From Deltaproteobacteria bacterium (GTDB taxonomy: Bacteria > Myxococcota_A > UBA796 > UBA2385), in assembly GCA_018401435.1 (NCBI GenBank), contig JAGYJW010000035.1, positions 1-64,000 on the forward strand: 64,000 nt of DNA, written 5' to 3'. The notes beneath the pieces were generated by a model. That model searched no databases and had not been told where the DNA came from. It was given only the letters and a program-made list of their open reading frames with translations. Made by a program: the position numbers and the translations under genes. Shown here piece by piece: positions 25,888-34,938 of this stretch. The first letter of the stretch is position 1; each line of letters begins with the position of its first letter.

Positions 25888-28086
25888 ATGTCCGATCTCG
25901 CCCCGCCCACCGGCGACCCGCCCGCCTCCCCTCCCGCCGCACACGCCACCGGGGCCCCAGAGCAGACCTTCAGCACCTTCGCTGGGGTCTTTCGGCCGGT
26001 CTTCCTCACCGTGCTGGGCGCCATGCTCTACCTGCGGGAGGGCTGGCTGGTGGGCGAGCTGGGCCTGCTGGGGGCCCTGTCGGTGATGGTGGCCGGGGCC
26101 GCGATCACGGGCGCGACGGCCCTGTCGGTGGCCAGCATCGCCAGCAATGTGCGGGTGCGCCCCGGCGGGGCCTTCGCCATCATCGCCCAGGCCCTGGGTC
26201 TGGAGGCCGGGGGCGCCATCGGCATCCCCCTCTACATCGCCCAGGCCGCCAGCGCGGCGATGTACCTCTACGCCTTCGCCGAGGCCTGGGCCTTCCTCTT
26301 CCCCGGCCACCCGGGCCAGGCCGTCGCCGCGGTGGCCTTCGCGGTGGTCGCTCTCGTGGCCTGGCGCAGCTCCGGCCTGGCCATGAAAGCCCAGGGCGTG
26401 CTCATCTTCGTCGTGCTGGCAGCGCTCATCAGCGCCTTGGGGGGCCTCTTCACCGCGGACAGCCTGGTGAGCCCCACCCTGCTGCCCCACGAAGGCGCAA
26501 AGACCGGCCCCATCGAGGCCTTCGCCATCTTCTTTCCGGCCTTCACCGGGATCATGGTCGGGGCCGGCATGAGCGGCAGCCTGACCTCGCCCCGGCGCAG
26601 CATCCCCCGGGGCACCCTGATGGCCTGGGGGGTCACCACGGCCCTCTACCTGAGCTTTGGCCTGTGGTATGGCGTGATGGGCAGCCCCGCCGACCTGGTG
26701 GCCAACAAGACCCTGATGATCGACCGGGCGGCCGTGCCCATGGTGGTGCTGGCCGGGCTCTTGATCTCCACCCTGATGGCGGCCCTGTCGTCGCTGGTGG
26801 CCGCCCCCCGGCTGCTGCAGGCCATGGCCGATCACGGCGTGGTGCCGGGCTCTCGGTGGTTGAAGAAGACCACCGCCCAAGGCGAGCCCCGCAACGCCGT
26901 TCTGGCGACCACGGTGCTGGCCGCTTTGGGCCTGCTGGCGGGCTCTCTGGACGCCATCGCCCCCATCATCACCAGCTTCTTCATCATGACCTACCTGGCC
27001 ATCAACCTGGTGGTCTATGTCGAGCGCATGCTGGGCATGATCTCCTTCCGGCCGTCCTTTGCGGTGCCTCGGATGGTGCCGCTGGTGGGCCTGCTGCTGT
27101 GCCTGGCCGGCCTGTCCTTGTCCAGCCCCTTTGGTGGGGTGGCCGAGATGGCCTTTGTCTTGGGGGTCTATGGGGTGCTCACCCGGCGCCGCCTGGACAC
27201 CCCCTGGGAGACCGTGCGATCGGGCATCGCCGTCACGCTGGCCGCCTGGAGCGCCCGACGGGCCGCCCACATCGAGCGCAGCGAGCGCGCCTGGAAGCCC
27301 GACCTGCTGGTGCCCGTGGCCACCGCCGATCAGATCACCCAGCTGCGTGCCCTGGTCGAGGACCTGACCAAGCGCAATGGCTCGATCCGCTGGCTGGGCC
27401 TGGGCCCCCGCCCCGAGCTGCTGGAGTCCTTGCCGCAGACCAGCGAAGAAGAGCTGGCCGCCGGCTTTCACGCCAGCTGGAGCCGCCTGCGCACCGACCG
27501 CTACATGGAGGGCCTGGGCCACGCCCTGGACGCCCTGCAGAGCGCGCTATTCCCGCCCAACCTGCTGGTGGTACACGAGGCCCATGTCTCGGATCCCGAG
27601 GTGGCCCAATACATCAGCCACGCCCAAGAGCTGCACACAGGCCTCGCGCTGTGGCAGCCCCACCCCCGCGGCGGCCTGGGCCAGAAGAAGGTGATCGACG
27701 TCTGGATCTCGGACCGCTCCCCGGCCTGGCAGCTGCAGCTGCGCCTGGCCAACCTCGACCTGCCCGTGCTGGTGGGCTTTCTGTTGGGAGAGGCCTGGAA
27801 GGCAGACCTGCGCCTGCGCATGGTGGTGCGCGACCCCAACGAAAAGGAGACGGGAAGGCGATTCTTGCGCGATCTGGTCGATCAGGCCCGCCTGCCGGCC
27901 AGCACCACGGTGCACGTGGGCTCGGGGGACTTCATGGCCGCCGTGCGATCGGCGCCGCCGGCCGATCTCAACCTCTTCGGGCTGGGTCCGGGCGTGGCCA
28001 AGGCGCGCCTGGCGGCCATTCACGAGGCCTCCCGGGGCTCCTGCTTGTGGCTGATGGACTCTGGCCGCGAGAGCGCCCTGGCCTGA
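25888..28086 (+). CDS. SLC12-like cation-chloride cotransporter family (APC superfamily)
   Basis: A 732-residue transporter. The membrane domain (about 30-460, around twelve helices) opens FAGVFRPVFLTVLGAMLYLR, then EGWLVGELG, and contains GIMVGAGMSGSLTSPRRSIP, both signatures of the bacterial relatives of Na/K/Cl cotransporters. The soluble C-terminal half (about 460-732), with TADQITQLRALVEDLTK and VGFLLGEAWKADLRLRMVVR, resembles the regulatory cytoplasmic domain of this family. It starts ten bases after the upstream frame's last stop. Substrate (K, Na, Cl or amino acid) cannot be deduced from sequence alone. Confidence 0.82.
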   Translation: MSDLAPPTGDPPASPPAAHATGAPEQTFSTFAGVFRPVFLTVLGAMLYLREGWLVGELGLLGALSVMVAGAAITGATALSVASIASNVRVRPGGAFAIIAQALGLEAGGAIGIPLYIAQAASAAMYLYAFAEAWAFLFPGHPGQAVAAVAFAVVALVAWRSSGLAMKAQGVLIFVVLAALISALGGLFTADSLVSPTLLPHEGAKTGPIEAFAIFFPAFTGIMVGAGMSGSLTSPRRSIPRGTLMAWGVTTALYLSFGLWYGVMGSPADLVANKTLMIDRAAVPMVVLAGLLISTLMAALSSLVAAPRLLQAMADHGVVPGSRWLKKTTAQGEPRNAVLATTVLAALGLLAGSLDAIAPIITSFFIMTYLAINLVVYVERMLGMISFRPSFAVPRMVPLVGLLLCLAGLSLSSPFGGVAEMAFVLGVYGVLTRRRLDTPWETVRSGIAVTLAAWSARRAAHIERSERAWKPDLLVPVATADQITQLRALVEDLTKRNGSIRWLGLGPRPELLESLPQTSEEELAAGFHASWSRLRTDRYMEGLGHALDALQSALFPPNLLVVHEAHVSDPEVAQYISHAQELHTGLALWQPHPRGGLGQKKVIDVWISDRSPAWQLQLRLANLDLPVLVGFLLGEAWKADLRLRMVVRDPNEKETGRRFLRDLVDQARLPASTTVHVGSGDFMAAVRSAPPADLNLFGLGPGVAKARLAAIHEASRGSCLWLMDSGRESALA

Positions 28087-28101
28087 AGCCCGCGCCGCGC
28101 T

Positions 28102-28217
28102 TCAATAGGGCCAGGTCACGGCCGCCGGCACCTGCTGGGTGATGCAATGGATGCCGCCGCCGGCCCGCAGGCCGCTCGACGCGGGGCCTCCCAGAAATTC
28201 CCGTCGGCTGGCCAAGC
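28102..28217 (-). pseudogene. 3' remnant of agmatine deiminase gene
   Basis: In one minus frame, 28217-28102 reads EFLGGPASSGLRAGGGIHC, then ITQQVPAAVTWPY and a TGA stop. GGGIHCITQQ-P is the catalytic-Cys C-terminal motif of agmatine deiminase / peptidyl-arginine-deiminase-fold enzymes, which convert agmatine to N-carbamoylputrescine. Only about 38 codons remain, beginning exactly where the glycosyltransferase gene (28218-29000) stops, so the rest was replaced or deleted. Confidence 0.55.
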
Positions 28218-29000
28218 TCAGGCGCCCTTCCGGCCATCCCCGGGAGAGAGCCCCCGCCGCCGCCAGTCCCGCCAGCCGTCCAGGATCGCCGGAACACGCT
28301 CCACAGGCCCATGTTCACGGATGACCTGAGCCAGGGCCAGGGCCAGCACCGCCGGGGTCTGGGCGCCGCCCCCCACCAGGCGCAGGTGCCCGGCCACCGC
28401 GTGGCGCTGGGCCGCCGGGCTGCGCCGGTCCAGGGTGGCCCCGCCCACATGGCGGCAGCGCTGGGGCAGCACCACCAGGGACAGGCCCCGGCGCCGAAGC
28501 CGGGCGCACAGCTCGAGATCCTCCATGCCATGTGAGAAGCCGACATCAAAGCGCTCCTCTGCCGACACCAGCAGGCAGGCCCCCGACAGGGCCGCCGCGG
28601 CCTGGGCCTGGGTGGGAGGCCGGCGCCGGGCGCGCAGCCGGCCCCAAGGGCTGAGGTCGATGCCCGCGCTCTCCACCTGTCCATCCGGCCCCACCAGGGT
28701 GGGCCCCACGGCGCCCACGCCGGGCCCAAAGGCAGCCCGCAGCGCAGCCAAGCAGCCCGGCTCTGGGGCCGCGTCGTCGTTGAGCAGCAACACCTGGGCA
28801 GCACCCCGGGCCTGCGCAGCCGCCAGGCCCAGGTTCGCCGCGCGGGCAAAGCCCTGGCGGCCGCGGCTGCGCAGCACCTCCACCCCGGGCAGCACCAGGC
28901 CGCCCTCGTCGGAATCATCTACCACAAGCACGTTTTCGCCTTGCACAGACGCCAGGGCAACCTGCAGCAAGGCGCGCCGGTGGTGGTGGGGGATCACCAC
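28218..29000 (-). CDS. Family 2 glycosyltransferase
   Basis: A 260-residue GT-A enzyme of the WcaA/rhamnosyltransferase type. It shows VLVVDDSDEGG near residue 25 (in place of the usual VVDNxSxD), RGRQGFARAANLGLAAAQ (the G-F-x-x-x-x-N-x-G nucleotide-binding block), and LLLNDDAAPEP at about 73-83, the D-x-D-like metal site. ALSGACLLVSAEERFDVGF and HGMEDLELCARLRRRG supply the catalytic E/D motif. It lacks membrane segments and is probably cytoplasmic or peripheral, transferring a sugar to an envelope glycan. The N-terminus (MVIPHHHRRALLQ) is shorter than usual but contains the first strand. Confidence 0.85.
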   Translation of the reverse strand: MVIPHHHRRALLQVALASVQGENVLVVDDSDEGGLVLPGVEVLRSRGRQGFARAANLGLAAAQARGAAQVLLLNDDAAPEPGCLAALRAAFGPGVGAVGPTLVGPDGQVESAGIDLSPWGRLRARRRPPTQAQAAAALSGACLLVSAEERFDVGFSHGMEDLELCARLRRRGLSLVVLPQRCRHVGGATLDRRSPAAQRHAVAGHLRLVGGGAQTPAVLALALAQVIREHGPVERVPAILDGWRDWRRRGLSPGDGRKGA

Positions 29001-29017
29001 CCACAGCCCGGGGGGGC

Positions 29018-29661
29018 TCAGCCGCCCTCGCCCGGCGGCGGCGGCGCGGCAGCCTCCAGCGTGAGCAGCACCCCGCTGACGTCCTGGCCCACCGCGATGG
29101 GGTTGCCGCCATACCAGCCGTGGGGATCGAGGGGGCCGGGCCGGCCGTCCAGATCCTGGTCGACGAAGCCGCCCACCCAGACCTGCCCCACCGACACCGG
29201 GACCGAGAGCGAGAAGGGGCCGGGGCGGTCGAGCTTGAGCACCGCGACCACGCCGGGCCGCGGGGCGCTGCCGCCGGCGGCGGCCTGCTGGTCGCCATCA
29301 AAGACGTCCACGCGCACCGGACCGCCCTTGTAGTCGGCCACCACGATGGTTCCGGCGATGCGGGCCATGGGACCGTCGCTGGGCGCGGCCCCCGGCGCGC
29401 CGCCAGCATCGGCCGGTGGCGGGGGCTGGTCGGGCACGCCTGGGGCGGGCGGGGCCGGCACGCCGGGGCGGGCGCGAGGGGGTTGCCGGGGCTGGGATCG
29501 GGGGGGGCACCCGGGCTGGGATCTGCGGCCCGGCCGGGGCTGCCCGCAACAGGGGCGTCACCGTCCAAGGCGGCCGCCCGATCCAGGATGGGATCCCGAC
29601 CGCCGTCACAGGCCGCGACAAGCAGCATGGGCAGCACCAGCAAGCGCAGACCAGGGGACAC
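29018..29661 (-). CDS. Lipoprotein, one-base frameshift in Pro-rich linker
   Basis: The start at 29661 gives MSPGLRLLVLPMLLVAACDG, a lipoprotein signal with lipobox VAAC. A Pro/Gly/Asp linker follows; near 29461-29470 one base is missing from a G/C run. Restoring it continues VPAPPAPGVPDQPPPPADAGG in the second frame, which is open to 29018. The C-terminal domain (about 120 residues, AGTIVVADYKGGPVRVDVF and VWVGGFVDQDLDGRPGPLDP) is a beta-sandwich-like unit with a calcium-type D-x-D-x-D loop. Possibly an adhesin or carrier-type lipoprotein; function unknown. Confidence 0.6.
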
Positions 29662-29841
29662 GGAGAGACCTCCAGCGGACCCCTCAATGATGCCTGAGAC
29701 CGACCATCCGCTGTGCTACCCTTCCCCCTGGGTCGGTCCCCCAACGCGCGCCCTCGGCGCAGCAGGACCGGCCCTCCGTCCACTCTCCGGCCCCCGCACT
29801 TCGCGAAAAGCCGCCTCCTCCGTGCTCCCCCAACGCCACCC

Positions 29842-30408
29842 ATGAGCCTCGTCGCCCGCATCGCCAAGGCCGGCTTCAGCCCCGCCATCCTGGGGATGGT
29901 GACGAAGGTTTACATCCCGGTGCTTTTCCCCCTGACCTTCCTCATCGCGCTCACCGCGACGGCGCTGGACGGCTGGCTGGGTTTCGCAGACGGGTTCCTG
30001 CCCACGCCGGCCAACTACTGGATCGCCGGCGCCAGCTTCCTGGTGGGCCTGGTGGCCTGGCTGTGGACCTATGAGCAGCTGACCGTGCGGGGCGAGGGCT
30101 CGCCCAGCCCCACCGCCGGCCGCACGCTGAAGCTGGTCACCACGGGCATCTACGCCTATAGCCGCAACCCCTCGCTCTATGGCAAGACCCTGGGCGTGCT
30201 GGCGGTGGGCTTCGCCATGAACAGCTTCAGCTTCTGCTGCATCCTGGTCCCAGCATTGCTGTCCCTGTCCCTGATCGAGAAGGTCGTCCGCCAGGAACCC
30301 CAGCTGGTGGAGGTCTTCGGCGAGGAATACCTTCGCTACCAGGCAGAAGTTCCGCTCTTCATCCCTTGGAAGCTCTTCCGACCCGGCAGCCGCAAGGGTA
30401 GCCGGTAG
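29842..30408 (+). CDS. Isoprenylcysteine/phospholipid methyltransferase-like membrane protein
   Basis: ATG at 29842 (MSLVARIAKAGFSPAIL) opens a 188-residue protein with four or five membrane segments. The C-terminal half contains GIYAYSRNPSLYGKTLGVLAV and FGEEYLRYQAEVPLFIP, matching the R-x-P-x-Y-x-G and G-x-x-Y-x-x-Y blocks of the ICMT/PEMT family, where they bind S-adenosylmethionine at the membrane. Bacterial members methylate lipids or isoprenoids; the substrate here is unknown. A TACCCT hexamer at 29717-29722 is a candidate -10 about 115 bases upstream. The gene is followed, 37 bases on, by a radical SAM gene. Confidence 0.75.
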   Translation: MSLVARIAKAGFSPAILGMVTKVYIPVLFPLTFLIALTATALDGWLGFADGFLPTPANYWIAGASFLVGLVAWLWTYEQLTVRGEGSPSPTAGRTLKLVTTGIYAYSRNPSLYGKTLGVLAVGFAMNSFSFCCILVPALLSLSLIEKVVRQEPQLVEVFGEEYLRYQAEVPLFIPWKLFRPGSRKGSR

Positions 30409-30445
30409 AGATCCGCCCCCCGCCGCACCCGCACTGGAGGTCCCC

Positions 30446-31894
30446 ATGGACATCACCCTGATCAACCCCCCCGAGAAGCTGCGGGTGTGGGCGGGCATTC
30501 CCAAGGCACACGCCCACGGCGTCTACTGCTTCCCGCCCCTGGGCCTGATGTACATCCAGGCCGCGATCGAGAAGCGCTCGGCCTACCGGGTGGAGATCGT
30601 CGATCCCGTCATCGACGACCTGGACTACCCGGACTTCGAGGAGATGCTCAAGCGCTACCCCCTCGATCTCGTGGGCATCAGCACCTACACGCACTCGCTG
30701 CCCGATGTGCAGATGACCATCAACATCGTGCGCAAGCTGTCGCCCGATGCGGTGATCGTGCTGGGCGGGCCCCACTGCGCGATGTTCCCCGACTATGCGG
30801 CCCAGCTTCAGGGCATCAACGCCATCGTCACGGGGGATGGCGAAGACGCCTTCCTCGAGGTCGTGCAGAAGTACGACAAGGGGCAGGACTACACCGATGT
30901 GCCCGGCACCTGGTGGCAGGTGGACGGCGCCCTGCGCAAGAACCCCGAGCGCAAGAGCACCAAGGACCTGACGGCCTACCCCTGGCCCGATCGCAGCCGC
31001 ACCCGGTACAAGGACTACTACCTGCCGGGCACCAAGCAGCCGATGGTCACCACGGCCATCACCAGCCGCGGCTGCCCCCACTCCTGCCCCTTCTGCCTCA
31101 CCTACAAGAAGCAGTACCGCATCCGGGACATCGACGACATCCTGGACGAGATGGAGCACTGCGTCTCGCTGGGCATCACCGAGACCCACTTCATCGACGA
31201 CCTGTTCACCCCCAACAGCCAGTGGGTGCTCAAGTTCTGCGACGCCATCGAGCGCCGCGGCCTGAAGTTCAACTGGGGCTACAAGACCACCATCGCCGGC
31301 ACCACCCGCGAACAGATCCGCCGCTGCGGCGAGACGGGCTGCAACAAGATCCACTTCGGCGTCGAATCGGCCAACAACGAGGGCCTGGACGCCCTGGGCA
31401 AGCACTGCGACACCGACGATGTGCACCGTGTCTTCAAGTGGTGTCGCGAAGAGGGCGTGCGCAGCGTCGCCTACATCATGCTGGCCGGCCCCCACGAGCG
31501 CACCCTGGCCGACGCCGTGAACAATGTAGACGAGATGATCAAGCTGGACGCCGACTACGCCGTCTTCGCCGTCTTCTCGCCCTACCCGGGCACCGAGAGC
31601 TTCGCCGAAGGCGCCAAGCTGGGCCTGTATGAGGCCGACTGCTGGGACCGCATGATGAAGGACCCCCTCTGCGGGGTCGAGGTCCCGGTCTGCTGGGAGG
31701 AGCACCTCAACCGCGCCGAGATCCTCGAGCTGCTCAAGATCGCCCACCGCAAGTTCTATATGCGGCCCAAGTTCGTGGCCCGGCAGGTGCTGGCGCTGGA
31801 GACCGGCGCCGAGTTCAAGCGCCTGGCCATGGGCGCCTTGTCCCTGGTCAAGCTTGAGCTGCTCAACGCCAAGAGCCGCACGGCCCCGGTCTAG
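30446..31894 (+). CDS. B12-binding-domain radical SAM protein
   Basis: A 482-residue enzyme. The N-terminal Rossmann-like cobalamin-binding domain (about 1-150) has ITLINPPEKLRVW, FPPLGLMYIQAAIE, LVGISTYTHS and VLGGPHCAMFP but no DxHxxG cobalt-ligand motif. The radical SAM core has ITSRGCPHSCPFCLTYK, i.e. CxxxCxxC at Cys210, Cys214 and Cys217, followed by ETHFIDDLFTPN and IHFGVESANNEG, the usual GGE-like and SAM-binding strands. Family members methylate or rearrange lipids, cofactors and natural products; the substrate is not evident. GGAGG precedes the ATG. A small secreted protein gene follows after three bases, and a second enzyme of this type starts at 62700. Confidence 0.85.
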   Translation: MDITLINPPEKLRVWAGIPKAHAHGVYCFPPLGLMYIQAAIEKRSAYRVEIVDPVIDDLDYPDFEEMLKRYPLDLVGISTYTHSLPDVQMTINIVRKLSPDAVIVLGGPHCAMFPDYAAQLQGINAIVTGDGEDAFLEVVQKYDKGQDYTDVPGTWWQVDGALRKNPERKSTKDLTAYPWPDRSRTRYKDYYLPGTKQPMVTTAITSRGCPHSCPFCLTYKKQYRIRDIDDILDEMEHCVSLGITETHFIDDLFTPNSQWVLKFCDAIERRGLKFNWGYKTTIAGTTREQIRRCGETGCNKIHFGVESANNEGLDALGKHCDTDDVHRVFKWCREEGVRSVAYIMLAGPHERTLADAVNNVDEMIKLDADYAVFAVFSPYPGTESFAEGAKLGLYEADCWDRMMKDPLCGVEVPVCWEEHLNRAEILELLKIAHRKFYMRPKFVARQVLALETGAEFKRLAMGALSLVKLELLNAKSRTAPV

Positions 31895-31897
31895 ACG

Positions 31898-32224
31898 ATG
31901 TTCACGCGACCCCTGGCCCCAGCCCGGGGCCTGCTGGTCCTGGCCCTCTTCCTGGCGCCTGGCGCCCTGGCCGATGAGCCCGCACCGGCGCCAGCCGCCC
32001 TGAGCGCCGCCCAGCTGGACGCCTGGGCCGTCCGCATGGCCCGCATGGAGGGCGCATCCACCAATGTGGAGGAGGCCGCACAAGAGCTGGCCGACACCGC
32101 CCGCCGCATCGCCGAGGGTGGGCGCGTGACCGCCTTGAGCGACCTGGCCAGCGACGCGGTGCAGCTCAACCGCAAAGTGGTGAGCCTGAGCCTGGCCACC
32201 GGGGTGATGGCCGAGGCGAACTGA
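31898..32224 (+). CDS. Small secreted helical protein
   Basis: This 108-residue protein starts three bases after the radical SAM stop, so it is probably in the same operon. It has a clear Sec signal peptide (ARGLLVLALFLAPGALADEP, cleavage likely after ALA). The mature part is Ala-rich and amphipathic (SAAQLDAWAVRMARMEGAST, then VEEAAQELADTARRIAEGG), suggesting a coiled coil. No family recognised. Confidence 0.65.
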   Translation: MFTRPLAPARGLLVLALFLAPGALADEPAPAPAALSAAQLDAWAVRMARMEGASTNVEEAAQELADTARRIAEGGRVTALSDLASDAVQLNRKVVSLSLATGVMAEAN

Positions 32225-32392
32225 GCGCCTGGGGCGGGGGCCGAGAATCCGGGTCGAGGGGTAGACGCGCCGGATCGCATCAGATACCCTTGACACGTCG
32301 AGTCCCCACCGGGAAGTCGGTGCAGCGCCCGCTGCGATCTCCGACCTCCTGTCCCCGCTGAACCCTCCCGCCCCCCGATTGAGGACCCCCTC

Positions 32393-33356
32393 ATGCCGTC
32401 CTCCACTCTCGCCTTTGACGAGCTCCCCCGCGGCACCGGCGGCACCGGCGCCACCGAGGCCATCAACCAGGTCCTGCACGACGCCGGCCTGGACGCCCCC
32501 GCCAGCCTCTACGACGAGGCCCTGGCCCTGGCCCGCGAAGGCCGCCTGGCCCCCGCGGCCGAGCGCCTGCGCATGCTGCTGGTGCTGGACCCCTCCGACG
32601 CCGACGCCGCCCTGCTGTTGGGCAAGGTGCTGGCCGGCATGGGCCGCTGGCAGGAGGCAGTGACCTGGCTGGACGCCTCCTCCGCCAACGGCGCCGTGCT
32701 GCCCCCGGGCCTGCGCGACGAGGTCAGCGACGCCTTGCGCCGCGAGGTGCAGGAGGCCGAGGCCGAGCGCGAGCGCCGGCAGGCCCGCGAGCGCGGCGAG
32801 CTGCGCGGCCTGCGCGCCGAAGCCAAGCGCTTGCGCGCCGAAAACAGCGTGCTGGAGCAGCGCCTGATGGAGTTGGACAAGCGCGTGCGCCTGTGGAGCG
32901 GGGCCACGGCCCTGGTCGCCGGCTGCGCCTCTGCCCTGCTGCTGGCCGCCATGCTCTTTGGCGGCCCCGAGGGCGACCCCGATGCCGCCGCCAGCCCCGA
33001 GGCCCTGACCGCCGCCCCGCCGCCCCGTGGCCGCCGAGGTGGTGGCCCCCGAGGCCGGCCAGCCCGAGATCAAGACCATCGACCCCGCCAGCCCCAAGGC
33101 CGAGGTCCCCAAGGCCGAGACGCCCGCCGCCGCCCCCGTGGGCGAAAAGCGCGCCGACAAGGCCAACAGCCAGGCCGGCGCCGCCCTCGTCACCATGCAC
33201 ACCGTGCAGAGCGGCGAGAGCCTGGGCGCCATCGCCCAGCGCTACTACGGCAAGTCCAGCGACTGGAAGCGCATCCTCAACGCCAACCCCGATGTGCTCA
33301 AGGGCAACGCCAAGAAGCTCAAGCCCGGGCAGAAGCTGCGCATCCCCAAGGGCTGA
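32393..33356 (+). CDS. TPR - coiled coil - TM - LysM protein, frameshift near 33020
   Basis: The first frame (start 32393) encodes tetratricopeptide-like helices (about 25-110), a charged coiled coil (EVQEAEAERERRQARERGE) and a membrane segment (LVAGCASALLLAAMLF, about 180-195). In the C-rich stretch 33010-33026 the frame must change by one extra base. The continuation (VVAPEAGQPEIKTIDPASP) leads to a LysM domain at the C-terminus: VQSGESLGAIAQRYYG to KLKPGQKLRIPKG. A LysM behind a single membrane helix would place peptidoglycan binding outside and TPRs inside. The frameshift may be a sequencing artefact since both halves look intact. A TAGACG / 17 / TACCCT pair ending at 32290 is a candidate promoter. 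Confidence 0.7.
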
Positions 33357-33390
33357 GGCCCCGCCCCGATCCAGGCGGCCCGCCACCCTG

Positions 33391-33566
33391 CTGGTTCAAC
33401 AATGCGCAAATAGCGCACCGTTGAACCAGCCCAATCCAGGCGGGGGCCCTGCCCCCGCACCGCGCCCAAAGGGCGCTCCCCCACGGCGTCCTCTTGCGAG
33501 GCCGCCGGGCGGCCGGCACATGCGCCGGCCGCGTCCAACGAATCGGGACTTCCGATTCGCTGAACT
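33391..33566 (-). repeat. Hairpin-rich intergenic repeat, copy B
   Basis: This is the inverted copy of 16240-16418, 17 kb away, again in a gene-end intergenic position (between the LysM gene and the convergent TPR gene). The outer GTTCAAC/GTTGAAC palindrome is present at 33394-33417 and the GGCCGGC palindrome near 33520. Differences between copies are mostly single substitutions. Confidence 0.75.
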
Positions 33567-33606
33567 GGGGTGCGCGGGCCGGCGCCGTCTGGGCCCGGCG
33601 CCGAAC

Positions 33607-34938
33607 TCAGCCGGGCTTCTTCTCTTTGAGGTGGTCCAGCCGCGACTTGGCGGTCTTGAGTTTGCCCACCCTCCAGGCCTCGGCCCAGGCCTTCTCGGCC
33701 TTGTCGTAGTCCTTGACCCGCGCGTGCACCACGCCCAGGTAGTAGAGCGCATAGGCCCGGTGTTCGGGGCTGAGGTCGGTGAAGCGCAGGTAGTTGTCGA
33801 AGGCCGCCCGCGCCTGGTTCATGCGGCCCCAACGCAAGAAGAGCCGCCCAAGGTAGTAGTGGGCGCGCTGGTTGTTGGGGTCGGTGTTGATGACATCCCG
33901 GAAGATGGCTTCTGAAGCCTCATATTTCCGGTTGTACATATAGACACGGCCCAACACCAGGTTGTTGATGATGTTCTTGGGGTAGAGCCGCCAGTTCTTC
34001 AAGGCGCTGGCCAGCGCCTTCTCGCGCTTGCCCTCTTCGATCCAGGTGAAGGTGAGGGCCAGCGTGGCCGGCGCCCGCAGGAAGAGGCTGCGCTCTTCCA
34101 CCGCGAGCAGCTGGCGGATGCCTTCGGCCCGCTTGTCCTCCATATTGGGGATCAGCTTGGTGGATTGGGAGATCACCGTGGCCCAATAGTCAAAGAGCCC
34201 GTCACCCAGCTGGATATCCACGAAGTCCGGCGCCAGGGCCTGGCACTTCTTGACCGCCTTCATGGCCTCGTAGCCGCGGGACAGGGCCTTGGCGTACTCC
34301 TCGTGGCGCATGGTGTGAATGGACTCGATGCCCAGCATGCCGGCCAGCAGGAATTGCTCCCAGGCCTCGCTTCCGGGGGAGAGCAGGGCCTGCTCGACCT
34401 CCTGGCGGGCGTTGCGGCTGGCGGTCTGGTACTGGCTCTCGTACTTGAAGTCGAAGTTCTCCAGCATCAAGGCCTGCCAGATCAGCACCTGGCCCACAGG
34501 CCCGATGGCCATGCCGGGGTAGTCCCCCCCCATGCCGTTGAAGTGGCTCATCGCGCCCTTGTAGTCGCGCAGGTAGATCTTGTTGAGGCCCTCATGGGCC
34601 GACGCGATGAAGTCCGGCGACACGCCCAGCCACTTCGAGCCCATATAGTAGATGGGCGGGTGGGGGCGGCCCTCGAAGGCGCCCAGCTTCTGGTCCCACT
34701 GGGCGCGGTCGGTGAGGTCCACCTCGCCCAACCCCGTCTTGGGGCGGGCGCCCGACACCGTGTCGTCGACATCGGGCGCGTCGGGGTCGGACTCGCCCTC
34801 GGGGTCGGACTCGCCCTCGGGGTCGGAGGTCGTGGGACCGCCGCCCACGGTGCCGGTCTTGCCGTCCTCCTGGGCAAAGGCGGGGGTGGACAGGGCCAGG
34901 CCCAGCAGGCCCAGCCGGGTGAGGGTGCGGAGCGTCAT
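33607..34938 (-). CDS. Secreted TPR-repeat protein
   Basis: A 443-residue protein with a Sec signal peptide (LTRLGLLGLALSTPAFAQED, cleavage after AFA) and an acidic linker with the repeated DPEGES motif. The remainder is tetratricopeptide-like, clearest at residues 310-430 (IINNLVLGRVYMYNRKYEAS, AHYYLGRLFLRWGRMNQARA, AYALYYLGVVHARVKDYDKA). It lacks a Cys at the cleavage site, so it is probably periplasmic rather than lipidated. The ATG overlaps the stop of gshB upstream (ATGA). Confidence 0.75.
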   Translation of the reverse strand: MTLRTLTRLGLLGLALSTPAFAQEDGKTGTVGGGPTTSDPEGESDPEGESDPDAPDVDDTVSGARPKTGLGEVDLTDRAQWDQKLGAFEGRPHPPIYYMGSKWLGVSPDFIASAHEGLNKIYLRDYKGAMSHFNGMGGDYPGMAIGPVGQVLIWQALMLENFDFKYESQYQTASRNARQEVEQALLSPGSEAWEQFLLAGMLGIESIHTMRHEEYAKALSRGYEAMKAVKKCQALAPDFVDIQLGDGLFDYWATVISQSTKLIPNMEDKRAEGIRQLLAVEERSLFLRAPATLALTFTWIEEGKREKALASALKNWRLYPKNIINNLVLGRVYMYNRKYEASEAIFRDVINTDPNNQRAHYYLGRLFLRWGRMNQARAAFDNYLRFTDLSPEHRAYALYYLGVVHARVKDYDKAEKAWAEAWRVGKLKTAKSRLDHLKEKKPG

